Of a stretch of 64,000 bases of DNA, positions 34,736 to 46,109 are shown in pieces. The notes under the pieces were generated by a model. The model worked only from the letters and a program-made list of their open reading frames with translations. It was not told the origin of the DNA and ran no database searches. Source of the stretch: Tetradesmus obliquus (taxonomy: Eukaryota > Chlorophyta > Chlorophyceae > Sphaeropleales > Scenedesmaceae); the NCBI GenBank assembly GCA_030272155.1, contig CP126195.1, positions 4,633,001 through 4,697,000 on the forward strand, written 5' to 3'. The stretch's first letter is position 1. Each line of letters starts with the position of its first letter. The translations under genes were made by a program, and so were the position numbers.

Positions 34736-35192
34736 TTGCTGTTGTCCTCGGCACCGCCGTTGCTGTGGCTCTGCGATTGCAAACTGCTGCCTGCATTGCG
34801 GCTGCTGCCGCCCTCGCTACCACCCGCACTGGCCACAGTCACGCCAGCCCTGCTGCTGCTGCAGCGCACCACCCAAATGGATTCCAGCAGCAGCAGACGC
34901 AGCTGCGTCCACAACTGCTGCTGCCCTGCTGGCGGCGCCCACACACTGAAGTCATCCAGCAGCAGCAGACGGCTGTTATTAACAGGGACCACTGCTCCTG
35001 GCTGCACACGCTGCCACACCTGTTGCGCATACCACTGCCACACTGCTGCAGCTATTGGGCACTCCACAAACAAGTGGGTGAGGGTCTCCAGTTGCTGCGG
35101 CTGCTGACACTGCTGTGCTGGGCAGGCAAAGTGAGCCGGCGCGCGCCTGCTGGATGCCAGCATGCGCCGTGCGCCTACCTTCACTCCTGCAT
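33801..35192 (-). repeat. Tandem duplication, right copy
   Basis: The right-hand partner of 32406-33800. It joins directly to the rest of the LINE coding region at 35193, so it is the original position and the left copy is the added one on the coding side. Confidence 0.9.
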
Positions 35193-35769
35193 GCAGAAGC
35201 CGCCAGCCAAACACTCGCAGCCGCCTCGGCAGCTGGGTGTCTTTCAGCCTCTGATAACTCGCCACCCAGCGGTGCTGCCTGGCGTTGGCAGCACCCATGG
35301 ATTGAGTGATCGGGTCCAGTAGATCATTGTGTGCTGGGCAGCTGATGCGCTGTTGTTGTTGCTCCTGTTGCTGCCGCTGAGCCGTGACCACTGCTGCTGC
35401 TGTTGCTGCGCGCTGTCTTGGCAGCTCCCGCTCCCTGGACGGATCCATCCAGGACGCATGGTAAGCTGCCATCATAGCTGCATCGCTAAGCCGCTGGCTG
35501 TCACTGCTGCTGCTGCTGCGATTGCCTGGCGCCTCGCTACTTTGCTGCATTTGCTGGAAAGACCGTTTCTGAGCTGCCTCCATCTCCTGCAAGCCGTCCT
35601 GTGGCGCCTCAGCACCCAGGCGGTTGCGCCACAGCCGCGGGCGCATGCCTACACCTGACACCCACCCCTCTTTGCACTGCCGGCTGCATTGCTCCTGCAG
35701 CAGCCTGCATGTTGCCACCTTTGGTGCGCTTTGCAGGTATCTGTTGCGGCAGCTTGCAGACGTGGGCAC
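34432..35769 (-). pseudogene. LINE ORF2 C-terminus (zf-RVT region), 5'-truncated
   Basis: A 445-codon frame. Residues ~150-250 carry the typical plant/algal LINE ending: RLRVFGWRLLHAGVKVGARR, then HFACPAQQC, LETLTHLFVECPIAAAVWQW. This is the zinc-binding knuckle that follows the reverse transcriptase in L1-like elements. The rest is Gln/Ser-rich plus a compact end (CRFLAELRQQIQREW, VDFWQKWGEL). No RT motifs, endonuclease or ORF1 are present, so this is a dead 5'-truncated copy, though its frame is open to the end. Confidence 0.75.
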
Positions 35770-38236
35770 CTGTGTTTACCTTTCAAACCAGCAGCAGTGG
35801 CAGTGGCAGTGAGGGCACCATTTGGTTTGCTGTTCCATTCATGGTTGCGCCATATTGTTTGCTGGTCATGCTTCTGTTTGCGTACGTATTTGATTGAGCA
35901 GGACACAGCCGCAGCCGCGCACATACCCCGGAGAGAATGCCTGCCGCCCTGCTGTCCATATGTCTTTGCGCAGGGTGCGGCTCTTGCAGAATTCGAAGTG
36001 CAGTGCAGGCAGCATCGATCCGCATGCTTGACTGACTTTGAACACGCATGGTGTGTGAGCGATTGTGTGTCAAGCGCAGTTGCGGACCATGAGACAGCAG
36101 CAGCGGGCCATGCTGACGCAATGTGGCAGCAGCATGGTCTGTTATCTGCAGCGGCCCTCATTCGAACGGCCGTTTTGAGCGAACTGAGTTGTTAGAAGTT
36201 GCGCTGGGGCGTGATTCCACATGGCACCGCCCGTGCACATCTCACCTGTTCTTCCGGCCTTGCGAAGGTGATTGTCTGCATGTTGCACAGCGTCCAGAAC
36301 CACAATCCTGATGCAATCTCGGCTTTGTTGGGGCAGCAGCTGCTGCACTAGTAACAAGATCTGTTGCAGTGTGCGGCATCCAAGGCAGCAGCAGGCATGC
36401 ACTTGATGCAGGCAGGACTTGCTACTTGCATTGTTGCTGTTGCAGCTGCTGCTGCGTGCTCCCTGACTGCTAAGGACGTGGCAGGCACGCGGCCGTGCAC
36501 GTTTGCTGCCGGGGCCACACTGCTGTTGTGTGTTGCTGCTGGGTTGCAGCGCCAGCAGCAGCCACATGTGCCGTAAGCAGGTGCCAAAATCAAAAGCAGC
36601 TCATCACCCTGCATTGACAGCTGTTCCCGTAGCTCAGCGTTTGTGCCAGTCACTGCTGGCAGCACTTGGTATCTGTTTTGAGGTTGTTTGGGTTGGGTTG
36701 GGCGGTTGCGCAATAGTCGTTTCTGTTTTGCGGCAGCTGCTGACGGCTGGCTTGCAGGGCTGCTGTTGTCAGTCTGCTTGCAGGACAGTGGCTGTTGGTG
36801 TGCTTGCAGGACAGCAGTAGGTGGATTGTGTAGCAAGCTGATAGACAGCAGCAGCTGCCCAGTTCCTCGGCTGGGGAAGCAGCAGCAAGAAGGCCTCCTG
36901 TTGTTTGCGTTGCGCTGCTCTTTCGCGCAGTTTGTGGGTACAGGCCGGCGGCCCGTGGCGTTTTCTTGCCCCGGCTGTTTGGTCATGTTGTTGATGTGGT
37001 GGTGGTGGCATGTGCATTTGGAGCGCCAGCTGCAGTCTTTGTTGCAAGGAAGGGTTTATCAGACTAGGGTCTTATTGGGGTTGCCGGGGCACAGCGCCCA
37101 CAGCTTATTGTGCATGAACTTGACAAGGGTTTCATGTAAGTCGGTTGGGGTGATGTGCAGACTCAAACATGGCAAGTATTGTGATGCAACTGTGTTGCAA
37201 CTGTCTTGCGTCCCCCTGTCTTTCTCAGGGTTTGCTGAGGCTCATCATCGCAGGTCCACAATCATCACTTCGAGTCCTTTGTAGTTATGGCTGCAACACC
37301 TTGCGTATTTGTACAAAAGAACGCAGCCGCGCTGTGGCCGGATGCATGGCGCTGCTGCAAGCTGTGAGGCAATGTGTAAAAGCTACCACCCCAGCCGCTG
37401 GCTGCAGCTGCAGTGAGCAGCGCTTAGCAACATGAAATTACGATCATGATCAGGCTGCACACAGTTCTGCCCGTGCGCAAATCAAGGCTGGTGTGCCAGC
37501 CGCTTGGCAAGCTGCGGCAGCCTGTGGCTCAGCTAGTCTGGCTGCCAGCCACCATGCAGGCTTCAGCTGCGCTGCAACAGCAGCATGCTGGCACACCAAC
37601 CAATTCATAACCTCCGACAACTACATGGCACTCTGAGCTCATCTGATGCCATTCAACTCCCTCTCCACATGGATAGGGTTGCCATGGCAGCTGCACAAGG
37701 CGCAGTCACTGTAGCATCAATTGGCCGATTCTGACAGGCCACCATCCCGATCAGACCATGCTGCAGCAGCGCAATTGCTGAGAGCAACTACGCAGTCTGC
37801 TCAATGCTGGTGTACACCGATGCTGTGTTCAACACAGTCACAAGCACAGCTGCCCACCCTCCCATCCCACCGATAAGGCTGGGGCATACGCACACCAGCA
37901 AAAAGCAACAACAAAAAGAAACAGCGGGCATGCAGTGGCAGATCAAGGCCAGCTCGTGCAGCCAAGGTGCCCTCCTTGAAACATAGTGTTGAAAAATTTG
38001 AACCCAACGTACTGAACCCAATCATGGACATGCGGATGCAACAGAGGCACAACGGTGTATGTAAACCAAGCCAGTCAAAACAAAGCACCCTGCACAGCAG
38101 CAGAAACACAACCCATGCAAACGGTGTTTCTCTGTGCCGGCCATCCCGCGGGCACGAAGACGGAGCGATTGTCACTGCAGGGGCAACTCACCCCCAGCGC
38201 AGCACAACAGCAGCGCATTGAGACCACCAACACATG
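35770..38236. other. Intergenic region
   Basis: No supported gene. There are many overlapping low-complexity frames, none with a recognised domain. The right end is the 3' region of the minus-strand LRR paralogue. Confidence 0.4.
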
Positions 38237-40242
38237 CTACAACGTCACGTGGTCTTTGCTCACTTTACATGATGACGCCAGGTGGCTAGGCAGCAGCTGC
38301 AGCATGCCAGACAGCTGCTGCACTGCCGAGAAGTCCAGCCTGACAGGCACATCCAGCCGCACATAGTCCAGCTCAGGCAAGCTGCCAACAGCCCGCAGCA
38401 GCGCAGCTGCACTCTCATCATCCTGCGGGCCCAGCCAAGTCATGTCGCCAACACCGCCGCTGCCACCCCTGTTTTTTGCACCCCAAACAATAGGCCCAAG
38501 GCTAAGCTGCTGCAGATCTGTGAGCGACTGCAGGGCACCTGCAAGCTGCAGCGGTGTAGCGTGCACATACTCTGGCGCCGGGCCAAAGCTGCCACACTCC
38601 AACTGCAGCCGTGTGAGGCCTTGCAGCTTGCCCAACTGCAGCACTGCCTCTGCTGGCAAGCAGCACGACCTCAGAGTCAAGGAGAGCAGCGGTAGCAGCA
38701 CCCATGCTTCCGCAGCCGCCGCTGTTGCCTGTTTGCTGAACTTGTCGTGCTTCAGCCCCACTTCACGCAAACTGCGGAGGCTGCTCAGAATTGCCAGCTC
38801 ACGTGCAGCAGCTTCGGTTGGGTTGCGCAAGCGCAGCTGCGGCTGCTCTAAATGTGCCAGCGTCAACAGCGGCTGACAGCTGAATCCCGCCCCAAACGGA
38901 CGCCACGCTAGGCAAGGAAGGTTTGGCGGCAGCCGGTCATCTAAATTGAAGGGCGCACCGTCAGTACCAGCAAGCCTGGTCAGCGCTGTCAGGTGCGCCA
39001 GCTGCAGCACATCGCCTCGCGTGCCACTTGGGGGCATTTTCAGCTCCAGCTCCTGCAAGTGCTGCGGCTGCAAGTGCCCCAATAGCTTCTGCTCCCCTGA
39101 AAGTCCAACCTGCAGATACGTCAGCTGCTGCAGCTGCGACAGCACTGCAGGCGCATGACGTACCAGCTCTGCCCCTTCTCCTGCAAGGGAGAGGTGCTGC
39201 AGCGCTGGGTAGTTGCCCAGAGCTTCAGACCCTGGAGCAACAAAGGGTTGCTCAAAGCTCAGGCGTGTCAGAGCGTTGGCTGGCAGGTGCTGCAGCAGGA
39301 GATTACCTTGTTTCCAGAAATTGCCCGCAAAATACTGCAGCTGCCATGGCGCAGCAGATGCCGCCGCTGTGCTGGGTTCTGCAGCTGCCGCCGCTGTGCT
39401 GGGTTCTGCAGCTGCCGCCTGCAGTACTGCCACAAGAGGCGAGTACCTGCCATTGCTCACTGGGTTGATGTCCTGCAGCTCAAGGCCCCTGACGATGCTG
39501 CCACGCTGACTCAACCAGTCTGCCAGCAGCACCACCTCGTGATCGTCTTCCCCTGTATCAATCTTCAGGTGCACCTCCTGCAGCTGCCGCGGCAGGTGCT
39601 GCAGGCTGCAGGCACCCAATGTGCAGCTGCGTCAGCTGCTGCAAGCCTGCAAGCGGGGCCAGCGCATCAGGTCATGCTCGTTGCTGCACCCGATGCCAAG
39701 GTGCAGGCGCTGCAGGCCTGACAGAGCTGCAACTGCCTGCATGCTGCCAAGCTGATTAGCTGTGGACGCCAAGCTCTGGGAGCAAACGGCTGCACGCAAC
39801 TGCGTCAGCTGCTGCACTGGAAGCTGCAGCAGGATGTCAGGGTCTGCACTGATGCCGCTAAGCCTGAGTGACTGCAGCTGCAGGCTCCCAGCTGCTGCGG
39901 CCTGCTGCAGCACAGCCTTCAGCTGGTCAATGGTGGCTGAGCAGCTGTAGCCATTTGGTCTGTATTTGCAATGGCGTATGCTGTAATGTGGTACGTCCAC
40001 CTGGACATCCAGCGCCCACAGCAGGCCTGCATGCTGCTGCAGCCATTGCAGGAAGCTGTCAGCCTGCCGGCGCTGCGAGCTGGGCACGACCTTGATGCGG
40101 AACGCTACTGCAAGCTGGCCCCTCACCAGCACTGTGATGGATGCCCAAAGCTGCTTTGACGTCTGCAGCAGCGCTGCAACCAGCTGCTGGCCTTGGCTGA
40201 TGCTGGGTTGGCACAGCAGCACCTCCAACACTGAATGCTGCA

Positions 40243-40277
<35 letters not shown>

Positions 40278-40656
40278 GCTGCTGCGCCGCTCCCTTGATG
40301 AGCAACAGCTGCTGCTGGCGCAACAGCTGCTGCGAGCTGTCGCTGCTCTGCCAACACAGCAGGATCAGCAGATTCTTCTGCTCCTGCTGCTGCTGCTGCT
40401 GCTGCTGATGCTGTGGGTGAACTGAACAGCCTTCGTGCTGTTTGACGGCACGCGCCAGCTGCTCCATGACGCTTCGTGCCTGCTCTGGCAGCTGTGGCAC
40501 AGCAGCCAGGTCCACAACTGCTTCACTAGCATGCTGCAGCAGTTCCTGCAAGCCGCTCTTGAAAGTGTCAGCTGCAGTGGGCAGCTGTGGTGGCTGAAAC
40601 ACGCTGCTGGGCTCCTGATTGTTACGTGCCAACAACAAGCTGTCGCCCGCATCCAT
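38237..40656 (-). pseudogene. Frameshifted leucine-rich-repeat paralogue of the SET-LRR gene
   Basis: The minus strand follows exon 2 of the gene at 6734-10900 from start to stop. Matching points are TFKSGLQELLQHASEAVV, LPEQARSVMEQLA, LEVLLCQPSISQGQQ, FLQWLQQHAGLLWALDVQVD, LQSLRLSGISADPD, LLADWLSQRGSIVRGLEL and the end MLQLLPSHLASSCKVSK. The reading frame changes at least three times: in the Gln/Ala spacer near 40.35-40.45 kb, near 39.67 kb (one base fewer than the parent) and near 39.615 kb. No splice sites explain the changes well. No SET domain lies upstream; the frame starts at MDAGDSLLLARN. It is probably a pseudogene, unless the indels are assembly errors. Confidence 0.7.
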
Positions 40657-42835
40657 GGTCCTTGATCACAGTGCTGTACTGCTGCTGCTGGTGCTGCTGG
40701 CGCTGCTGGTGCTGCTGCTGCTGCTGCTGCTGCTGCTGCAGATGCAGATGCACTGCCACTGCTGCAGATCTGACTCCCAGTCGTTGTCCCAGTCAATGCG
40801 TCCTCTACAGATCAACGACAAACACAAAGTGGAAGTCACGTACGGGGTGCACACAAGAGAGACCTACAGAGGCGGGTGTTTTTGCAATGCAAACTTTGCA
40901 TTGACGGCACAGCTAGCCGGGGGTGAGTACTCACCTACAGATATGACCGCCTCTTTGAATTGCACTCGTGCGCATATCAGCGTGTGCCGCAGACAGAAAG
41001 CGACATTTCTGCACCGGGAACTTGCAGCAAATTACTTGCTGAAAAACCACTCAAGCCGAAGGAGAGGTAAAAGTTTCCCGGTCTTTATATTCAGTATTCC
41101 TTCAACGTGTGGGCGTGGCCATTCAAGCCTCTGCAATGACCCGACGTCATACACCGGCCAGCTGGCCTGAAGCTGAACCCTACCTGCAGGTGGGGACCTT
41201 AATTACTATCCTGTACATTGATAAGATTAGTGTAATGATCGCCCAATTCCGCCCCAGCTCATCACCACCACCGCGACCAAAAGCAGGTCTGCAGCCCCGT
41301 TGCAGTACATTATGTATGTATGGTGGGTGCAAAGTCGCTTCTCAAGTTGTAGTCAGCTTTGAACATAAATGATTATCAACATTTACACTGAACGCTGAGC
41401 CCACAGCAAGTGTCTTAGCCGATGACTCTATTCTGCAGAACTCTATTGTGCAGATATGTGGCATGTGTTCTTGATTGTGTTCTTGTATCCAGCTGCCAGC
41501 CGGGTGTTCCGTCTGCTAGCCGTTTTGTAGAGTGACGATGTCTAGACAACAAAAGCCAGGATCCCATTGTATCACTAGCTGGCTGGTAGACGCAGTACCA
41601 GCACACTCCATACATTGGAACTTCCAAGGTTTGAGCTGTGGTCTAGACCACCAAAGATCTTTGGTAAAACAAATAAATATTATTACAGATCCACCAGCAA
41701 ATGACACGAACAGTGCGGTGACAGGAACATTTACATATGACAGCAGGCTCCACACTCCATGATAGGTAGAGCTAGCTCTACCATGCATAGCGCTGTGCAT
41801 GGCATGGCTGCCGCAGCATTGAGACCCACCACCAGATCAACCAGCCTGGCGTGCAGGTGGTGCCGCCAGGAGTGTGTGTGGATAATCATTATCAGACATA
41901 AATATCAGAGCGTGATCAGAGGAAGGGTTGGTGTATCTCACGGGCATAGTCATAGATGCTCATCCCATGTCCACAGCCACCATATGGTGTCAGGTGATCA
42001 AGACACCGAAGCACGGTTGCTAACTTGGCGGCCATTGGGCATTCTAAACATATTTCAAGGTGCCGCACTGGTGCCTGGGACCGGCACTGCAGCAGGGAAG
42101 CCAAGATGCATGGTGCTGCAGACTGCGAGGCACTGCGTACGCGAGCCTTGTATGAGGCTGCCCTATGATCCTCTGCTGCGGCCGCAGTGAGCAGCGCTTG
42201 CAAACAGATCAGGCATCAAGGCATGCAAATGTTTTGCTGTCTGAACAACAAAGTCAGCCGATCAGATTTCTTGGACACAACAGCGCCAGCATACCCTCGG
42301 ACACACCGCGCATTGTGTGCTGTTCTGCATGCTGGCAGTGGACAGGTTACTGGGATGGCCCCATATTACCATGCCATCATCACGCAGGCAGCAGCACACA
42401 TGAAACCATCGCCAACAAACCTTTGCTGTCAAGTACCAAATTTTCTGCCAAACACGATTTCAGGACATAGCACAGGCTGGGTTCCTGTGCTAGACACCAG
42501 GCAGGCCTGTACAGCTGCCTGCTGCCCACATTCACAGGTATGGCCCATAGGGATTGCGTGAGCCATCTAAACATGTGGCCTGCCACCGCCCTTAGCTGCA
42601 CACGGCAGCATAGACGCAACCGATTCAAAGTTGCTCCACATCGTGCCTACAGTATAGTCAGCCCATGCAAGCATATCCATCTCAGCTAGCATCGTCTGCA
42701 CACGTCAGCACTGCTAGTTTGATGTGGTTTCTTGGAGTGGCTGCCACTGTTTGTTGTCGCCACGATGGGCAGGATCCTACTGGCTCTACAGCTCAATCCA
42801 TGCGGCTGCCCTCCTACCATGTGCGGCTGTGCTCC
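40657..42835. other. Intergenic region with CTG run
   Basis: Close to the LRR paralogue there is a CTG-rich run (40678-40740) that, on the minus strand, could be a further 5' exon (RIDWDNDWESDLQQW then Ser/Ala), but no join is supported. From 41.1 to 42.8 kb I see no gene; the right end is the 3' region of the tyrosinase gene. Confidence 0.35.
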
Positions 42836-43802
42836 TCACATCCTCACCATGCTGTCATATGTGTAAGGCGAGCTCACACCCGGCCGGGTGCCCCACAGCA
42901 CGTCATAATGCGTGAACCCAGAAGGCTTCACAGAAGATGGGCCGAAGATGTCGGTGAGTTTGAAGTTTGCGTTGACCACATCGTTCAAATAGCAGCGGGG
43001 GTTGTCGTATGGGTACTCGCTGGAGCTTGCTGGGTAGCCATACATGGCCTGGCGGCTGGCAGCAGCGGGGTTGCGCCGCGCTAGATTTGCCTGCAGTGGT
43101 AGCAAACATTGCACAAACTGTAGGCCTATCACGCCCTGTCAGCGTGAGTAGTGCATCGAAGCTGTGGGCAAGACAGCCGCAGTCTAATACGTTCCTCTTG
43201 GGTGCTGTTGCCGTCTTGTGTGCTCTCAAAGGCAGCAGGCTGTGCAATGTTGCAGCTTATGCCCTCGAGGTTTTTTCGAGAAAACATGGCAGTAGCAGGC
43301 TTACGCATTAGTGCTGCTTCAGCTGTCTGCTGCAGCTGTACGATGGGCTACGCCGTACCTGCCAGATCATGTTGTTGCGGTCAATGTTGGCGTGGTGGCT
43401 GAAGAACACCAGCACCTCATTCGGGCTAGTGGCCACATCAAACATGTCACCTATATGACCCTCATCAGACAGACTTCCCACAGCCCAATGGATGCCAGGG
43501 TGCAGCATTGCAGCTCCTGGAGGCATGTACTGCTTCAAAAGCTCAGGCGGTACAGTTGTTATGTCCAGGCAGTACGACCAGGCTGTCCAGTTGCGGTATG
43601 CTGCTGCATCAGTGCATTTCCAGTAGTCGGCGGCTGAGTAGGACCAGTCAAAGTTGTCAGGGATAGGCACGGTGGTGTCACCCATGGTCACCTGGCAGCA
43701 GTGATGGCAGCAGTTAGCAGTAAAGGAAGAGGGCAGTCAAAGGGTGTGCATTGTGGCTATGCATGCGCATAGGGTTAAACAAACCATGAAATCAAGCTCG
43801 AT

Positions 43803-43855
43803 GATGGGCACGGTGGTGTCACCCATGGGCATCTGGCAGCAGTGACGGCAGCAGC
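43803..43855 (-). repeat. Copy of a tyrosinase exon-intron junction
   Basis: gcacggtggtgtcacccatgg and the adjoining intron sequence ctggcagcagtga-ggcagcag match 43667-43716, the start of exon 4 with its acceptor, about 137 bases away inside the same intron. Confidence 0.75.
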
Positions 43856-44933
43856 ATACATATCTGAGAGTGAAAATTGACATTTTGATATGTCAAAATG
43901 GCGGTACATACATGGGCATGCGGGTGTCCCTACAACTGTAACGAACCCAGCTTGCTGCAGATGGTTCTGTGTGGCGCAGCCAGCCTTGTCTGCTCACTGA
44001 GGTGTTCTTCTTGAAGAGGTTGGACACAGGGAAGCGTGTCACAAAAGTAGTATTCAACGTACTGTCAGGCGTCCGCAGCAGCCCTGTCGCCAATGAGCCG
44101 TTGTAGATCGGTGCGTATTCGCCGTAAACTTCCCAGTTGAACTTCCCGATCTGGCGCCAGCCGAAGATGCCGTCTTTCACCGCGAAGTTCTCAGCAGGGG
44201 AGGAGTCCAGGGAGCATGCCCACCTGCTGCTGAACATGAAGTTGGGGGTGTTGTAGTAGCGGCCACCTGCGGGGCAGGGTATACAGGGGTGTACAGGTGG
44301 TTGGCAGCAGGGCGGTTGGGCGACATGACACGCACCTTGCTTACTGCTGCCAGCCTACATTCACACTGTGCTATGCCACTTGAATGACACATGCTGTGCT
44401 GCTGCGGGCTCTGCTTGCTAGGCGGTGTGCTGCTGCCCGAGGTTTGCCGCCCGTAGGCGCAACACCAGCTGCTGCAGCACCTTGATGACACCCAAGCAAC
44501 ATGTGCCATGTTTGACTGCGATCTTTCTAACAGGTTGAGCCAGGCCTGCAGACTACGGCAGAAGCAAAGGTTTGAATGCCCGATTGCATGTCATTCTGCT
44601 AAAATTGCTGCCCAACACTTGGGATGCCCTGACGCCTCTGTACACCTCACCCTTGCTGCTGTCCAGTGTGAGGTCCTAGTAGGGCAGTGCACGCAGCTCA
44701 GGCACCACTGCCAGCAGCGCCAGCTCAAATTCCAGCAGCCAGGCACGATGAAAAGTCTGGAAGCAGGAGCCGGCGTGGCCCTGCAGAGGCAGCAGCAGCA
44801 GCCGTGGTGTCAGCAGCAGCAAAGCTGAGGCATCACTCTGTGCTGGCGGCGCTGCTGCAGTAGCTTTAGCAGCAGCTGCACCAGCTATATAGCCGCTCAA
44901 TGTACGAGGTTTTACTACACACTGCCTCACCCA

Positions 44934-45060
44934 CCTGATCGCCGCGTGGATCGTTTACCGGCACCGCATGCTTCATTATGAAATAGGTGTACTCCTTGTA
45001 CTGCTTGCCTTACATGGCCTGGCCCTCTGCAGTGTGATAGGCCATTGAGCAGCAGCCTGC
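44934..45060 (-). repeat. Decayed copy of the first recognised tyrosinase exon
   Basis: About 125 bases match 45171-45300 (cacctgatcgccgcgtgg, tactccttgtactgcttgcc, acatggc-tggccctctgc) including the donor. The copy has substitutions and its Met-Tyr-Gly region contains a change to a stop, so it is no longer a usable exon. Confidence 0.8.
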
Positions 45061-45375
45061 ACTCGTGCTGTGCTGGCAGCACTGGTGCTGCAAGTGATCA
45101 CCACCATGACCAGCCATGGCAGTTGACACATTTATCTACAAGGTGCGACTCTCACATCAACAATCGAACCCACCTGATCGCCGCGTGGGTCGTTGACTGA
45201 CACGGCGTGCTTCACAATGAAGTAGTTGTACTCCTTGTACTGCTTGCCATACATGGCTTGGCCCTCTGCTGTGGGCACACTCAGCATGGTGGACAGCCCG
45301 TTGACCAGCAGCCTGTACTCCCGCTGCGTGAGGCCGCGCAGCTCCTTCCTCACTCGCACGCGTGGCTTGCGGCCC

Positions 45376-46109
45376 CTGCAGCACAATGAATAATGAGCCT
45401 GTCATTGGCACGAAGCGGGCTGTGTTCTCGCCGTGTAACACACAAATTGTGGGCAGCGTGAAGGGCGTGGCATGAAACGATGTGGTGTGAGGTTGTATGC
45501 TGGCCAGAGCAGTGGAGGCTGGTTGGCTGGTGCTGGTGCTGGTGCTGGAGCTGGTGCTGCTGCCAGTCCTGACCAGCCTAGAGGCTGATGTCACTGCCTG
45601 CTTGGCGCTAACATGCTGCTTTTGCTGTGCTATGTGAAAATTTTATTGGTGTGCAGTGAGCTCAAGGTGTGGCTTCTGCAGCAGCTGCTGTCCCACAGCA
45701 ACCCAGCTACATGCATATATATGTACATATATATATACATGTACATATATATATATATGCATAACATATGTTGCCCAGTCAAATTTCACGCCTGTGACAG
45801 GCAATTGCCTTTGCAAAGCAGTTCCCAGCTGTTCGGCAGGTACCCTTTGTAATTGGTTTGCAGAATAATCGATTGAATTCAGTGAAATGCTATGAACATT
45901 CATTAATCTCCGATGGGCGCATGCCATGATGGCTGCAGCAGCTCAGCAGCTTACCATTTAGTCTGGGTGTCGACTTCGCTGGTGCTTGCCAGCTGCATCC
46001 AGCATAGTGCGAGGACGCACATAGTTAACGTTGTCATGTTTCTCATCTTTGAATATGCAAATTGAAGCGTGTTCTACCAAACGTACGGGTGGCAAGCGTT
46101 GCTCGAAGC
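45376..46109. other. Tyrosinase 5' region and left flank of the transposon array
   Basis: The tyrosinase start and leader exon should lie here on the minus strand; I cannot choose the exon. The right end, up to gctcgaagc, is unique sequence abutting the first X element. Confidence 0.35.
45710..45770. repeat. AT-rich palindromic dinucleotide repeat
   Basis: A run of TA/CATA units such as tacatatatatatacatgta is nearly self-complementary over ~60 bases and could extrude a cruciform. It lies about 340 bases left of the transposon array. Confidence 0.85.

Larger units (their letters stand above)
32260..35769 (-). mobile_element. 3' end of a poly(A)-tailed LINE, minus strand, internally duplicated
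   Basis: The element reads on the minus strand from about 35.77 kb to a run of ~22 T at 32260-32281, which is its poly(A) tail. Its coding part ends with a zf-RVT-type region, as in L1-like ORF2 proteins. A 1.39-kb piece of the 3' coding end and UTR is tandemly duplicated (32406-33800 and 33801-35192). The UTR contains a (CA)n run and an imperfect hairpin. The 5' boundary and target-site duplication were not found; 35769 is only where the open frame starts. Confidence 0.75.
42836..45375 (-). pseudogene. Tyrosinase with an in-frame nonsense codon, 5' incomplete
   Basis: Five minus-strand exons join in frame: 45174-45375, 44651-44780, 43998-44266, 43359-43691 and 42836-43090 (about 394 residues; the first exon was not found). 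Copper site A: YFIVKHAVSV, DQGHAGSCFQ and TFHRAWLLEFELALL supply three His. Copper site B: HPGIHWAVGS and VLVFFSHHANIDRNNMIWQ supply the others. The C-terminal exon has GFTHYDVLWGTRPG. Tyrosinases oxidise phenols to quinones using two coppers. At 44676-44678 the codon after RALPY is TAG; family members have Trp here (PYWD), and TGG to TAG is one base. After the stop the frame continues DLTLDSSKG and all downstream exons stay open. So this is either a very young pseudogene, a polymorphism or a sequence error. A signal peptide cannot be judged. Confidence 0.75.
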
